This document shows, in pieces, positions 25,773 through 34,330 of a stretch of 64,000 nt of DNA. The notes under the pieces are model-generated. The model was not told where the DNA came from. It ran no database searches and saw only the letters and a list, made by a program, of their open reading frames with translations. Both the position numbers and the translations under genes were made by a program. Source of the stretch: Streptomyces olivochromogenes (GTDB lineage: Bacteria > Actinomycetota > Actinomycetes > Streptomycetales > Streptomycetaceae); NCBI RefSeq assembly GCF_021538895.1, contig NZ_JADDRL010000025.1:34652-98651 (forward strand), read 5' to 3'. The stretch's first letter is position 1. Each line of letters opens with the position of its first letter.

Positions 25773-26429
25773 GTGAGTGTTGAGACACCCGAAGGCGGCG
25801 CGGCGGTCGCCGAGACCCGCCTGCTGCACAAGATGCACAGGGCCGCGACGTCCTTGCTGGCGGAGGCGGCGCAGCGGGACACCGCCCCCTCCACGGCACT
25901 GGCGGAGTTGCGTGACTTCCTCGTCGCGGCGCTGCGGCACCACCACGAGAGCGAGGACGACGTGCTCTGGCCTCAACTGACCGCCGCGGATCCCGCGGCG
26001 GCCGCCGGGCTGGCGGACCTGGCGGCCGAACACGACGCTCTGGACGCGGCACTGGACGCGCTGGCGGCCGCTCCCGTGCGGGATGCCGACGAGCGGACGG
26101 CACTCGTCGACGCGGCGGTGGCGGTACGCGACCTGGTGCACGCCCACCTGGAACACGAGGAGCCGCTGCTGTTCCCGGCGCTGACGACACACATGTCCGA
26201 CGAGACCTGGGCGGAGTTCTCCCGCACGGTCATCGCCTCGGCCCCGCCCGTGGGTGCCCACCTCAACATCGGCTTCTTCGAGCAGGTCGGCACTCCCGGC
26301 GAACTCGCGGCCGTCACCGCCAACCTGCCGCAAGCCGCCCTGCACCTCGTCCCGGCCATGCGCGAGCAGGCCAAAGCCACCCTCAGCAGCCTCCAGGCCA
26401 CCGAACCCGAAAGGACCTTCACAGCATGA
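25773..26429 (+). CDS. Hemerythrin-domain protein
   Basis: A 218-residue protein with an HHE/hemerythrin cation-binding domain. The metal ligands are visible as LLHKMHRA, LRHHHESEDDVLWPQL, EHDALDAALDAL and HAHLEHEEPLLFPAL. These bind a di-iron centre that senses or carries oxygen, NO or oxidants. A C-terminal ~60-residue tail is not part of the domain. GTG 25773 was chosen because it lies just after the TetR operator; a longer frame would start within the operator. Its stop overlaps the SDR start (ATGA), so the two are co-translated. Confidence 0.85.
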   Translation: MSVETPEGGAAVAETRLLHKMHRAATSLLAEAAQRDTAPSTALAELRDFLVAALRHHHESEDDVLWPQLTAADPAAAAGLADLAAEHDALDAALDALAAAPVRDADERTALVDAAVAVRDLVHAHLEHEEPLLFPALTTHMSDETWAEFSRTVIASAPPVGAHLNIGFFEQVGTPGELAAVTANLPQAALHLVPAMREQAKATLSSLQATEPERTFTA

Positions 26430-27112
26430 CCAGCACACTCATCGTCGGCGGCAGCGGCGGACTGGGCGGCGTCATCGCCGAGCACTTCGCCAGCCGCGGC
26501 GACGACGTCATCGTCACCGCCAGGAACAAGGCGCGGGCCGAGGCCGTAGCGGCGCGCATCGGCGGCGGCACCCGCGGGCTGGCCCTCGACCTCGGCCGGC
26601 CCGAGACCATCGACGCCTCGCTCGCGGACGTGACCCAGGTAGACCATCTGGTGATCACCGCCGTGGGCCAAGCGGTCAACACACTCGCGGAGTTCAGCAT
26701 CACGGACGCGGTCTCGGCAGTGACCATGAAGCTCGTCGGCTACGCGGAGACCGTCCGCGTGCTGCGCGACCGGTTCACCCCACAGGCGTCGGTCGTGCTC
26801 TTCGGAGGGCTGGCCAAGGAGCGCCCGTACCCCGGCTCGACGATCGTCAGCACCTTCAACGCCGGGATCACCGGCCTGGTCAGGACCCTCGCGGTGGAGA
26901 TCGCGCCGCACCGCGTCAACGCCCTGCACCCCGGCCTGATCGGCGACAGCCCCAAGTGGCGCGACGTCCCCAACCCACCGCACTCCGCCCAGACACCGAT
27001 CGGACGGCTGGTGACCATGGCCGAGATCGCCGACGCCACCGACTTCCTGCTCCGCAACACCGGCATCAACGCCCACGACCTGCACATGGACGGCGGCCTG
27101 CTAGCCACCTGA
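26426..27112 (+). CDS. Atypical short-chain dehydrogenase/reductase-fold protein
   Basis: A 228-residue SDR. The nucleotide site is LIVGGSGGLGGVIAEHFASR and VIVTARNKARAEAVAARIGG. VEIAPHRVNALHPGLI and the C-terminal DLHMDGGLLAT are typical. At the catalytic YxxxK position, however, the sequence is VSTFNAGITGLVRTLA, with Val for Tyr and Asn for Lys. It may be a non-catalytic NAD(P)-sensing relative or use another mechanism. It is coupled to the hemerythrin gene and controlled from the same TetR operator. Confidence 0.85.
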   Translation: MTSTLIVGGSGGLGGVIAEHFASRGDDVIVTARNKARAEAVAARIGGGTRGLALDLGRPETIDASLADVTQVDHLVITAVGQAVNTLAEFSITDAVSAVTMKLVGYAETVRVLRDRFTPQASVVLFGGLAKERPYPGSTIVSTFNAGITGLVRTLAVEIAPHRVNALHPGLIGDSPKWRDVPNPPHSAQTPIGRLVTMAEIADATDFLLRNTGINAHDLHMDGGLLAT

Positions 27113-27161
27113 CGGCCCGGTACTCACCGAGTGCCACATCCGCCGACCCAGCGCTGACCTC

Positions 27162-27970
27162 TTGACGGCAACGACACGAACGTACGAACGGATGCGCGAC
27201 ATACAGCAGGCCCTCCTCCCAACAGCCGCACCCACGCACAGAGGCAGACAACACGCAGACCAGGTACTCCGGTTGCTGCGCGAGTCGGGGCCCATGACGC
27301 GAGGTGAGCTCGGCGCACGGTGCGGGCTGTCGCGTACGACGCTGTACAAGGTCGCCGGCAGGCTCGTGGACAGTGGGCTGGTGATCGCCACGGTCCCGGA
27401 CACCGAACCACGGCGGCCGGGGCGCCCTGCAGCCCTGCGGAGAAGCTCGCTCTCCATCCGGCGGCCGGCCGCCTGCTGGGCATCGACTTCGGCTGACACC
27501 ACGTCCGGCTGGCCGCGATCACTGTGGCAGGCAACGAGATCAGGACGGAGCGGCGGGACACACTCCCCCGCCGCTCCGTGGTCCGAGCGCATCGCCATCG
27601 CACGACAGCTGGCCGCAGGACTGACCGGTGCCGTCCCTCGCCTCGGCCCCCTCGGCGATGTGGGAGTCTCGGTGGCAGACCCTGCCACCGCCTCCTTCGC
27701 CTCCGACGACGAGCGGGCGTTGGCCGACACGCTCGGCCGTGGCCTCGGCGCCCGGGTGCGGCTCGGCAACGGTCTGCCGCTGGCGGCGCTGGCCGAGACC
27801 GTGTGGGGCGCGGCCAAGGGCCTGACGGACGTCCTGTACCTGGAGTTGTCGGACCGTGTCGGCGGCGGCCTGGTGACCGGCGGTGTGCTGCACCGCGGCA
27901 CTCACGGCCGGTCGGGCGGGTTCGGGCACATCCTCGCCGAGCCCGAGCGTGTGTGGAGCGAGCCGAGGTG
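27162..27970 (+). pseudogene. ROK-family repressor pseudogene
   Basis: The N-terminal winged helix is intact (LRLLRESGPMTRGELGARCG, LSRTTLYKVAGRLVDSGLVI). From about 27450 the ROK sugar-kinase-like domain is read only in another frame (LHPAAGRLLGIDFG), which has a TGA straight after, and then shifts again to RIAIARQLAAGLTGAVPRLG. Later parts (LGNGLPLAALAETVWGAAKG, LYLELSDRVGGGLVTGGVLH) are recognisable, and the domain ends early near GHILAEPE, before the zinc-binding region. Several frameshifts make it inactive. Confidence 0.8.
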
Positions 27971-28143
27971 TGCGCGATTTCGATTGCCGGAGGTGAGGGA
28001 GTCGCCGGGAGAGGCCGCCGGCGCAGGCGATCCCCCCGCCGGGGCAGAGACGGCGGCACACACGGAGCGCGCGGCGTCCAGCGGCTCCTGCATGCCGGCC
28101 ACCATGCAGGCGAAGTCAGTGCCCTGCGCATCGGTACACCGCG

Positions 28144-28545
28144 TCATTCCGAAGGAATGCGAAACTCGAATTCGGGACGGTCCCACGGCACCGCGGGCGG
28201 GTTCGCGAACGCGGTCCCGATCCGCACCGCACCAACGCGGTAGTAGAAGTCCTCGGCGGGAACATGCGACACGACCATGACACGGTCGAGCCCGGCGGCA
28301 CGGGCCTCCGACTGCATGTGCGCGACGAGCAGTCGACCAATACCCCGTCCTTGAGCTTCGTCGGCGACGAACAGCAGGTCGAGCTCCGGTGGAGCGAGGA
28401 CGAGCGAGTAGAACCCGAGAACCCGGCCTCCATGCTCGTCGGCGCCGACGGCTACGAATCACGGCACGCCTTCGACGATCGATTCGCGGGGCTCCGCGCC
28501 GAGGTAAAGCAACACGTGCTCACGGCTGACGCAACGGACTGACGT
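28144..28545 (-). pseudogene. GNAT acetyltransferase with in-frame stop
   Basis: Reading leftwards, LYLGAEPRESIVEGVP is followed by TGA (28459-28461) and then FVAVGADEHGGRVLGFYSLV, LAPPELDLLFVADEAQGRGI, GRLLVAHMQSEARAAGLDRV and EDFYYRVGAVRIGTAFANPP. The QGRGIG acetyl-CoA pyrophosphate loop and overall order are those of a GNAT N-acetyltransferase. The TGA stands where the run suggests Trp or a similar residue, so a single nonsense change may be the only lesion. No confident start is visible upstream. Confidence 0.7.
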
Positions 28546-28582
28546 CACCTGAAGGCCCCAACTCAATGCCTCCGGCCGCCAC

Positions 28583-28800
28583 TCAGTCCATCTTGGATGG
28601 TTCCGGTCCTGCGAAGACAGCCAGCTCGAGCTGCCGACGCTGCGCGGCACGCGCCATCCAGCCGTCGTAACTAGGATTGATCCGGTCTCGTGTCCCGGGA
28701 GCCGTACCCGGGTCGCCAAGTGAGTACGCATCGGAGAGCTGCTGAGTGACGCCGCGCCCGGCCTTGACGACCATCGCCAGCAACCGGGCCGTCGGACGCC
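28583..28800 (-). pseudogene. Unidentified C-terminal coding remnant
   Basis: A minus-strand frame ending at TGA 28583 reads AGRGVTQQLSDAYSLGDPGT, RDRINPSYDGWMARAAQRRQ and LELAVFAGPEPSKMD. The composition looks like real protein, but the frame upstream is meaningless and no start is visible. I cannot assign it to a family. Confidence 0.25.
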
Positions 28801-28896
28801 GCCCCGAGGCCCTCGCGGAACGCACGTGACCGCGGCCCCGCCCCGGCGCGCACCCGGCTGGCCTGGCTGCGTGCCGGGGCGGGCCCCTGGCGTCGG

Positions 28897-30471
28897 TCAG
28901 CCCCCCGGCACAGGCGGCAGCGCGAAGTTCTTGGACGTCACCTTTCCCGGGGCGTACTGGTTCTTCACCCGCCCGGCGTGCAGCGCCGCGAAGGTCTCGT
29001 CGTTCGCCTTTCCGGTGACCGTGAGGCCCACGTCCCGCTGGTAGTGGCCGATCAGGTCCGACAGTTGCTGATTGGCCTCGAAGTCCGTGTGCGGCTGCGT
29101 GTTGAGCAGGTAGATGTTGTCGGCGCGGTTGTAGAGGCCGTTCCCGTAGGAGGCGCCGTCGTCGAACACCTCCGTGTCGGCCCACAGGACGGCGCTTGTC
29201 ATCCAGAGCACGTCGGGGTTCTTCTGCCCCGGCTGGACGACCGAGGTGTCCGAGCCGAAGTGGGCGAACTTCAGTGCCGTCATCGTCGACCGGCCGAGGT
29301 TGCCCAGCCCGTCGGTGTCCACGGTCAAGCCGTCGTACCGCTTGTCGTTGGCCTTCTGGAAGCACTTCAGCGCGGTCACGGTGGGCCCGTCCATCATCCC
29401 CAGGGTGACGTGCTCGGTGAGCTTGCAGGGGTCGGAGCCGGAGAGGGTGGAGAGCCGGACCTGGGCGAACTGTATATACATGTTGGGTCCGTCACCCGGC
29501 CGCCAGGGAAGCGGGCCGTGCGGGCCGTCGGACTTGTCCCCTCCTCCGCCGGACTTGTCCCCTCCTCCTCCGCCGCCTCCGCCGGACTTGGACCCCCCGC
29601 CGCCACCGGACTGCGCGGCGGGCGGCGCCGAGGCGGCCGATGACGCCGTCGGGGACGGGAGGGTGACCGGCATGGGAGGACTGGGCAGTGCGGTGACGTC
29701 GACCGGTGCCATCTGCTCGGTCGCCAGGCTCCTTACCTGCGGCTTGAAGGCCAGCCAGAGCACCACGAAGGTGATCAGCAGCGCGAGGAGGAGGCTGAGG
29801 AAGGCCGCCGGCCAGCGGGGCAGGACCCCCTTCTGCACATAGGTCCCGGGCACCGCCATCGGCTCGTGGCCCGAACGCTGCACCGCGAGGCTGAAGGGCC
29901 GGTTCTCCTTGCCGCCGAACCAGGTGATCTGTCGCGGCTTGAGGGTGGCCTTGACGAAGGCGGCCCGGCCCGGCTCGATCTGCACATTGGACGGGCGGAT
30001 GTCGTACGAGAGCTGGTCACCGTTGTCGCTGCCGTTCACCGAGGCGGTCAGCTTGGTGTTGCCGATGTTGTCGATGGCGAGCTTCGGGCGGCCCCGGAAG
30101 CGGCCCTTGACGGTGTGCGGGACCAGTTCCGCCCGTATCTCCGTGAAGGGGGTGATGGTGAGGTTACCCTCGGGGACGGTGGTCGCCTCCGGCTGCTCCG
30201 TGGGGATGACCTGGATCGCGTAGGGGTGGGGCCCGGCGGCCGCGTCGGGGGTACGGGGCGGCGCGAAGGTGAGCTCCACGGAGTCCGTGGTGCCCGGATA
30301 GATACGGAGCGTCGACGGCGACACCGTGACATACGGTGCGATGTCACCGACCGGCATGAACCGGTACTCGTCGACGACATCGCCGGTGTTGCGCAGCCGC
30401 AACCGCACGGTGGCGGTGCCGCCCGGGTCCACGGTGGTGGAGGCGGGTTCCAGGTCAGTCCAAAGGCTCAC
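28897..30471 (-). CDS. Membrane-anchored protein with NEW/COG1470-like and peptidoglycan-binding domains
   Basis: A 524-residue protein in three parts. Residues ~1-225 are Ig-like modules with the COG1470 pattern (DPGGTATVRLRLRNTGDVVD and a second copy near TVKGRFRGRPKLAIDNIGNT). A single membrane helix follows (WPAAFLSLLLALLITFVVLW). Then come a Ser/Pro/Gly linker with long glycine runs and a C-terminal region with two peptidoglycan-binding-like segments (DGPTVTALKCFQKANDKRYD; LIGHYQRDVGLTVTGKANDE). The start is GTG 30471 (MSLWTDLEPASTTVDPG). With no signal peptide, the N-terminal part should be cytoplasmic and the C-terminal part outside, binding the wall. Its role may be in cell-envelope structure; this is inferred. 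Confidence 0.8.
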   Translation of the reverse strand: MSLWTDLEPASTTVDPGGTATVRLRLRNTGDVVDEYRFMPVGDIAPYVTVSPSTLRIYPGTTDSVELTFAPPRTPDAAAGPHPYAIQVIPTEQPEATTVPEGNLTITPFTEIRAELVPHTVKGRFRGRPKLAIDNIGNTKLTASVNGSDNGDQLSYDIRPSNVQIEPGRAAFVKATLKPRQITWFGGKENRPFSLAVQRSGHEPMAVPGTYVQKGVLPRWPAAFLSLLLALLITFVVLWLAFKPQVRSLATEQMAPVDVTALPSPPMPVTLPSPTASSAASAPPAAQSGGGGGSKSGGGGGGGGDKSGGGGDKSDGPHGPLPWRPGDGPNMYIQFAQVRLSTLSGSDPCKLTEHVTLGMMDGPTVTALKCFQKANDKRYDGLTVDTDGLGNLGRSTMTALKFAHFGSDTSVVQPGQKNPDVLWMTSAVLWADTEVFDDGASYGNGLYNRADNIYLLNTQPHTDFEANQQLSDLIGHYQRDVGLTVTGKANDETFAALHAGRVKNQYAPGKVTSKNFALPPVPGG

Positions 30472-30887
30472 AAGGCGACCGTACGATTTGAGGCACCGCC
30501 AGAACACAGGCCTCCGTATCTGATCGCTGCCCGATCATCCCCTCACCCTGCCCTCCCGGCCCGAAGCGGCCCCTTGTCCCGCAGCGGGTTGCCGGGTGAT
30601 GCCCGGCAGACGTCGGACCAGCGGGAAAGCCTCACGCCGACAGGTGCTGACGGGCGCCGACAGGTATCGGGCCGCTGACCAGGCAGGGCCGTACCCGGTG
30701 AGCCGGAGACACCCGTGCGGTGCCGGAGCCGCGCCCGGAGCCCAGAAGGGCAGGCAGTTGTGCCCCGCGCGAGGTACGGAAGGTCGTTTCACCTTCCACA
30801 TACCGGTCACGAGGGAGCGCCGAACAGGCGTTCTCCGCTTGGGTTTGCCGGGCGCGGCCCGTGCTGGACGTGCGGCGGAGGTCCTGC
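30472..30887. other. Intergenic, no gene seen
   Basis: About 415 bp upstream of the peptidoglycan-binding protein gene. It should contain that gene's promoter, but no clear -35/-10 pair is visible. No other coding signal was found. Confidence 0.4.
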
Positions 30888-31010
30888 CGCCCCGTTCGGC
30901 CCGAGCACACCGATCACCTTGCCGGCCGGGACCTCCAGGTCAACGCCGTCCAGCGCGCCCCTGTCCCCGTGACGTTTGATCAGACCCTCGGCCCGGATGG
31001 CGTACGACAT
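30888..31010 (-). pseudogene. ABC transporter ATP-binding protein, N-terminal scrap
   Basis: Starting at ATG 31010, SYAIRAEGLIKRHGDRGALD and GVDLEVPAGKVIGVLGPNGA match the first 41 residues of a DrrA-like exporter ATPase up to the Walker A loop. The loop breaks at GPNGA before GKTT, and unrelated sequence follows. Only this piece remains. Confidence 0.7.
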
Positions 31011-31190
31011 CTGCGCCCTCCCCGCCTCGTCGCCCGTCCGCTCTCGCGGTTCTCGCCGTTCTCGCCGTTCTCGACGAGGAGGACGATGCCGGTGGGGCCC
31101 TTCGGGGCCATTCCAGGGGGCTACCGGAAAAGGGCGTCGCCGCGCTGTTCTGCAAGTAGGTGATGGTGGCAGCGCTGGCGGAGGCTGCGC

Positions 31191-31560
31191 AGAGTTTCGC
31201 CTGGTCAGCACCCATGTTGTCGATGCGGCCCATGACGCCGACGCCATTGCTGAGGCGGTCGGGGACCGCCGTCTGACGGCCATCGTGTACACCCGCGCCC
31301 ACAACGACCACATCGATGCGGCGCCTGCCCTGGCCGACCGCATGGGCGCCACGATCTGGCTGCATCGTGACGACCTGCCGCTGTGGAAGCTGCCTCACCC
31401 CGACCGTGGCCCTGACGCCCATCTGGCCGACGGCCAGTTCACCACGGCGGCCGGTATCGACCTCACGGGGCTGCAGGCCCCGGGCCACGCGTCGGGTGCG
31501 GTCTTCACCGGCGACGCCATCTTCCATGGCGGACCCGGCGCGACCGGGCGCTCGTACTCC
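31191..31560 (+). pseudogene. Metallo-beta-lactamase-fold hydrolase remnant
   Basis: VYTRAHNDHIDAAPALADRM carries the HxxDH-like metal site of this fold. LHRDDLPLWKLPHPDRGPDA, LTGLQAPGHASGA and VFTGDAIFHGGPGATGRSYS follow. Between PGHASGA and VFTGD the usual ~10 residues are missing, and the protein ends soon after RSYS without its C-terminal metal ligands. No proper start is present upstream. It is a truncated gene. Confidence 0.75.
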
Positions 31561-31588
31561 TGCCGGGTTCAGTCGTCGGACGCCGTTC

Positions 31589-32845
31589 TCAGAGCACGCC
31601 CACCAGCACGATGACCAGGGCAGGCAGTGCGATGAAGACGGTGCCGAGGTAGACGGCGAGGACCCACCGGTGCTCGGAGGTGATGCGGGCGAGGTTCTCG
31701 GCGCAGAACAGCGGCACGGGGCGCAGGAGCGGTATCACGTAGATCACGATGATCGCGAAGAGGTTGTAGATCAGATGCACGAAGGCTGCCTGCAGGCCGA
31801 TCTTCGCGTCCTGTCCGACGCCTGCGAACGCCGCGAAGACCACCGTGAACGTTGTGCCGAGGTTGGAGCCGACGACGACGGGATACACCTGCGCCGGTGT
31901 CAGGATGCCTGTTCCGGCGAAGGGGACCAGCACGGACGTGGTGATGGTCGAGGACTGGGTGACGACGGTTACTCCCATCCCTGACACCATGGCGAGATAG
32001 GCGTTGCCGCCGACGGCCTTGATCAGAATGTCGCGGGCCTTGCCGACCATGAGCAGTTTGAGCAGCTTTCCCAGGTAGCGGACGGCGATCAGGATCAGCA
32101 CGGCGCCGATCACGATGGTGAACAGCGGACCGAGTGTGCTGCTGACGTGCGAGGTCGCGTGGATCACTCCGTGTTCCACCGGCCTGGTGGCCGCCCGGAT
32201 GAAGTTGAAGTGGGCCGGGTTCGGCAGCCAGTCCGTGCCGTACAGCGCATTGGTCAACGTCCCGCTGATGTGTTGCAGCGGATGCCAGATCAGCTCGATC
32301 GGGAAGAAGATCAGCAGCGCGAGCCAATTGTAGAAGTCATGGACGGTCGAGGCGCCCAGCGCCCTGCGGAACTCTGTGCGGTCGCCGACGAAGGTCAGTG
32401 CGACCAGGCTCGTCGTCACCGTGGTGCCGACGTTCGCGCCCAGAATGATGGGGATCGCGCCCTCGATGGGCAACGCGCCCGACCCTACGGCGGTGACAGC
32501 GATGGCCGTCGTCGTGGTCGACGACTGGATCAGGACCGTACCGAGAACGCCGACGCTCAGCCCGACCCACGGGTGCGCGGCGAAGGCGAACATGGTGTGC
32601 GCTGCGTCGCTGCCCAGCCCCGCAAAGCCGCGACTGATGATGCTCACGGCACAGATCAGCAGGTAGATCAGCCCAGCGACACCGCACCAGCCCAGGGCTT
32701 TGGCCCATGCGGGGAGCTGGATCGCCCCGACGCCGCTCTCGGCCGCGGGGACCGTGAGCGCCGAGCCGCTGGAAGGGGTTCGCCCGGAGACGTCACCCTT
32801 TTGGTGGCTGTTGTCCGGACCGCTGTCGGATGTGGCTCCCGCCAT
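31589..32845 (-). CDS. Na+/phosphate symporter (NptA/PNaS family)
   Basis: A 418-residue integral membrane protein with about nine hydrophobic segments. It has the two inverted QSS repeats of Na/Pi cotransporters, LGTVLIQSSTTTTAIAV and TVVTQSSTITTSVLV. Each is followed by an ILGANVGTT or VVGSNLGTT motif. These form the phosphate and sodium sites. A polar N-terminal tail of ~45 residues precedes the first helix. ATG 32845 was chosen as the only reasonable start. It likely imports phosphate. No PhoU domain is attached, and no regulator is adjacent. Confidence 0.9.
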   Translation of the reverse strand: MAGATSDSGPDNSHQKGDVSGRTPSSGSALTVPAAESGVGAIQLPAWAKALGWCGVAGLIYLLICAVSIISRGFAGLGSDAAHTMFAFAAHPWVGLSVGVLGTVLIQSSTTTTAIAVTAVGSGALPIEGAIPIILGANVGTTVTTSLVALTFVGDRTEFRRALGASTVHDFYNWLALLIFFPIELIWHPLQHISGTLTNALYGTDWLPNPAHFNFIRAATRPVEHGVIHATSHVSSTLGPLFTIVIGAVLILIAVRYLGKLLKLLMVGKARDILIKAVGGNAYLAMVSGMGVTVVTQSSTITTSVLVPFAGTGILTPAQVYPVVVGSNLGTTFTVVFAAFAGVGQDAKIGLQAAFVHLIYNLFAIIVIYVIPLLRPVPLFCAENLARITSEHRWVLAVYLGTVFIALPALVIVLVGVL

Positions 32846-33338
32846 GAACCAAGGCTACGAGCTCCTGCCGAGGGGCGCGCGTGGCTGAGCGCCGTACGTG
32901 TGCAACGGACGGCTGGTGCCGTCAGCGACTGCGGTTTCTCCTGGCCCGACGCCAAGTGGCCACGGTCGCCAGGCTCGCCGGCGGTCTCGTGCTCTCCAAA
33001 CGGGATGACGATGGCCGGCGGACCTGCCAATCGCCGTGGAAGTGCTCCGGACAACATATTTGGCGAGGCTGGGCCGACCGGCCTGATGAGCCCTTGGGGG
33101 CCTGCCCGGTGCCGAAGCTGTCCCGCTGACATCCAACGCTGACATCAACGGCCCCGGGCGACGGCAAGGCACAGCAAGGCTCACCAATCGCGAACTCGGC
33201 CGTCTCAGTTTCCGGTCTCATTCATGGCCGCACGCGGCCGTCCGGCATCGTTCACCCTGCACCGATGGGCACGGCATCAGTACAGGAATGAACGCCAGGA
33301 AAGGAGCCTGGATCAGGCTCTGACCAGCTCGGAGTTCG
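32846..33338. other. Intergenic, no gene seen
   Basis: About 490 bp upstream of the symporter gene. No coding signal or strong hairpin was seen; no clear PHO box (repeats of the GTTCACC type) was found by eye. Confidence 0.4.
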
Positions 33339-33482
33339 GTGCGCTACTGGCGCGCGATGATGCTGCTGGCTTCGGCGGGCGGCAACCGGGTGTCTGTGGT
33401 CGCGCAGTTGGTGCAGGCCGATGAGGACACTGTGCGGGATGTGATCCACCGGTTCAACGAGATTCGCCTGGCCTGTCTGAGC
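33339..33482 (+). mobile_element. IS630-family transposase N-terminal remnant
   Basis: RYWRAMMLLASAGGNRVSVV, AQLVQADEDTVRDVIHRFNE and IRLACL match the N-terminal helix-turn-helix of IS630-type transposases. The frame ends at a TGA soon after, and the DDE catalytic part is absent. The following ~270 bp up to 33755 have no recognisable gene. Confidence 0.75.
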
Positions 33483-33755
33483 GGCTGTTGTCTTTCCGAG
33501 TCTGACGGTTGCGTTTCCGCTGGTCAGGGGTAGGGGTGGCGTCGTTGTGCGGAGTGATGGATCGTCGCTTCGTCGCTCCCGTGGAGGTCTCGGGTGCCGT
33601 CGGTTGTCGGATTGCTGGAACAACACGAGCTTGCCGTTGCTCCGCCGCTACGTCATCTGGCGAAACCGTCACGCCGACGATCAACGGCTACGAGCCGTAG
33701 TCGGCGGGGCGAACGTTGCCTGATGCGGCACCAGGCAGCGTTGCCCTCCCGGCGA

Positions 33756-34250
33756 TCAGGCGAAGTCGGTGGCGGGCTCAGTGGCGTAACGGCTCATCGT
33801 TTGGATGCTCGCCTGTGGGGTCGGCGCCTGGCCGTCGGCCATCATGTCCTGTAGGTCCCGGAAGTACTGCACGTACAGGTCCGGCGTGAAAGTGCTGAGC
33901 ATGACGGCCGGCTGGTCGGTCACATTGGCGAAGGTGTGCGGGGCTCCGGGCGGGACCATCACGAGCGTGCCCGCGGTCGCGTCGTAGTCGTTGTCTCCGA
34001 CGGTGAACCGCACCGTGCCGGAGATGATGTAGAAACCCTCGTCGTGCTGGGCATGACGATGCTGCGGCGGTCCGGGCGTGTGCGGCGCGAGGACGGACTC
34101 GGCGATCCCCAGGCGGTGCCCCGTGTTGCTGCCGTCTTCGAGGACGCGCATGCACGTGGTTCCCAGGAGGATCGTCTCCCCGTCGCCCGGACCGACCACC
34201 GATACGGCGGGGTCGGCCATCGGCTCATGGGCCTTTGGTTCGTCAGTCAT
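33756..34250 (-). CDS. Single-domain cupin protein
   Basis: A 164-residue cupin_2 protein. Motif 1 is visible as PPQHRHAQHDEGFYIISG (His, His, Glu metal ligands), and motif 2 as VMVPPGAPHTFANV (third His). A predicted metal-binding beta-barrel covers residues ~20-125. The C-terminal LYVQYFRDLQDMMADGQAPT is common in quercetinase-like cupins of actinobacteria. The reaction is unknown. It diverges from a LysR gene with a T-N11-A box in the 80-bp gap, so it is probably the LysR target. Confidence 0.88.
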   Translation of the reverse strand: MTDEPKAHEPMADPAVSVVGPGDGETILLGTTCMRVLEDGSNTGHRLGIAESVLAPHTPGPPQHRHAQHDEGFYIISGTVRFTVGDNDYDATAGTLVMVPPGAPHTFANVTDQPAVMLSTFTPDLYVQYFRDLQDMMADGQAPTPQASIQTMSRYATEPATDFA

Positions 34251-34305
34251 GCGTCGATTCCACGGCCAGGGCGCTGCGACTGTCCAAGACCCATTCCGTG
34301 ACCTC

Positions 34306-34322
34306 GATACCGTACGGGTATC
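34306..34322. promoter_or_regulatory. LysR-type T-N11-A operator
   Basis: GATACC (34306-34311) and GGTATC (34317-34322) are perfect inverted arms around a 5-bp centre, giving a T-N11-A LysR box. It lies nine bases before the lysR start and 55 bases before the divergent cupin start. Confidence 0.75.
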
Positions 34323-34330
34323 GTCGCACC

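Noticed and set aside
29510..29620. Short GGC/TCC-rich tandem repeats
   Set aside because: They encode the Gly/Ser/Lys linker of the protein at 28897-30471 and are not a separate element.
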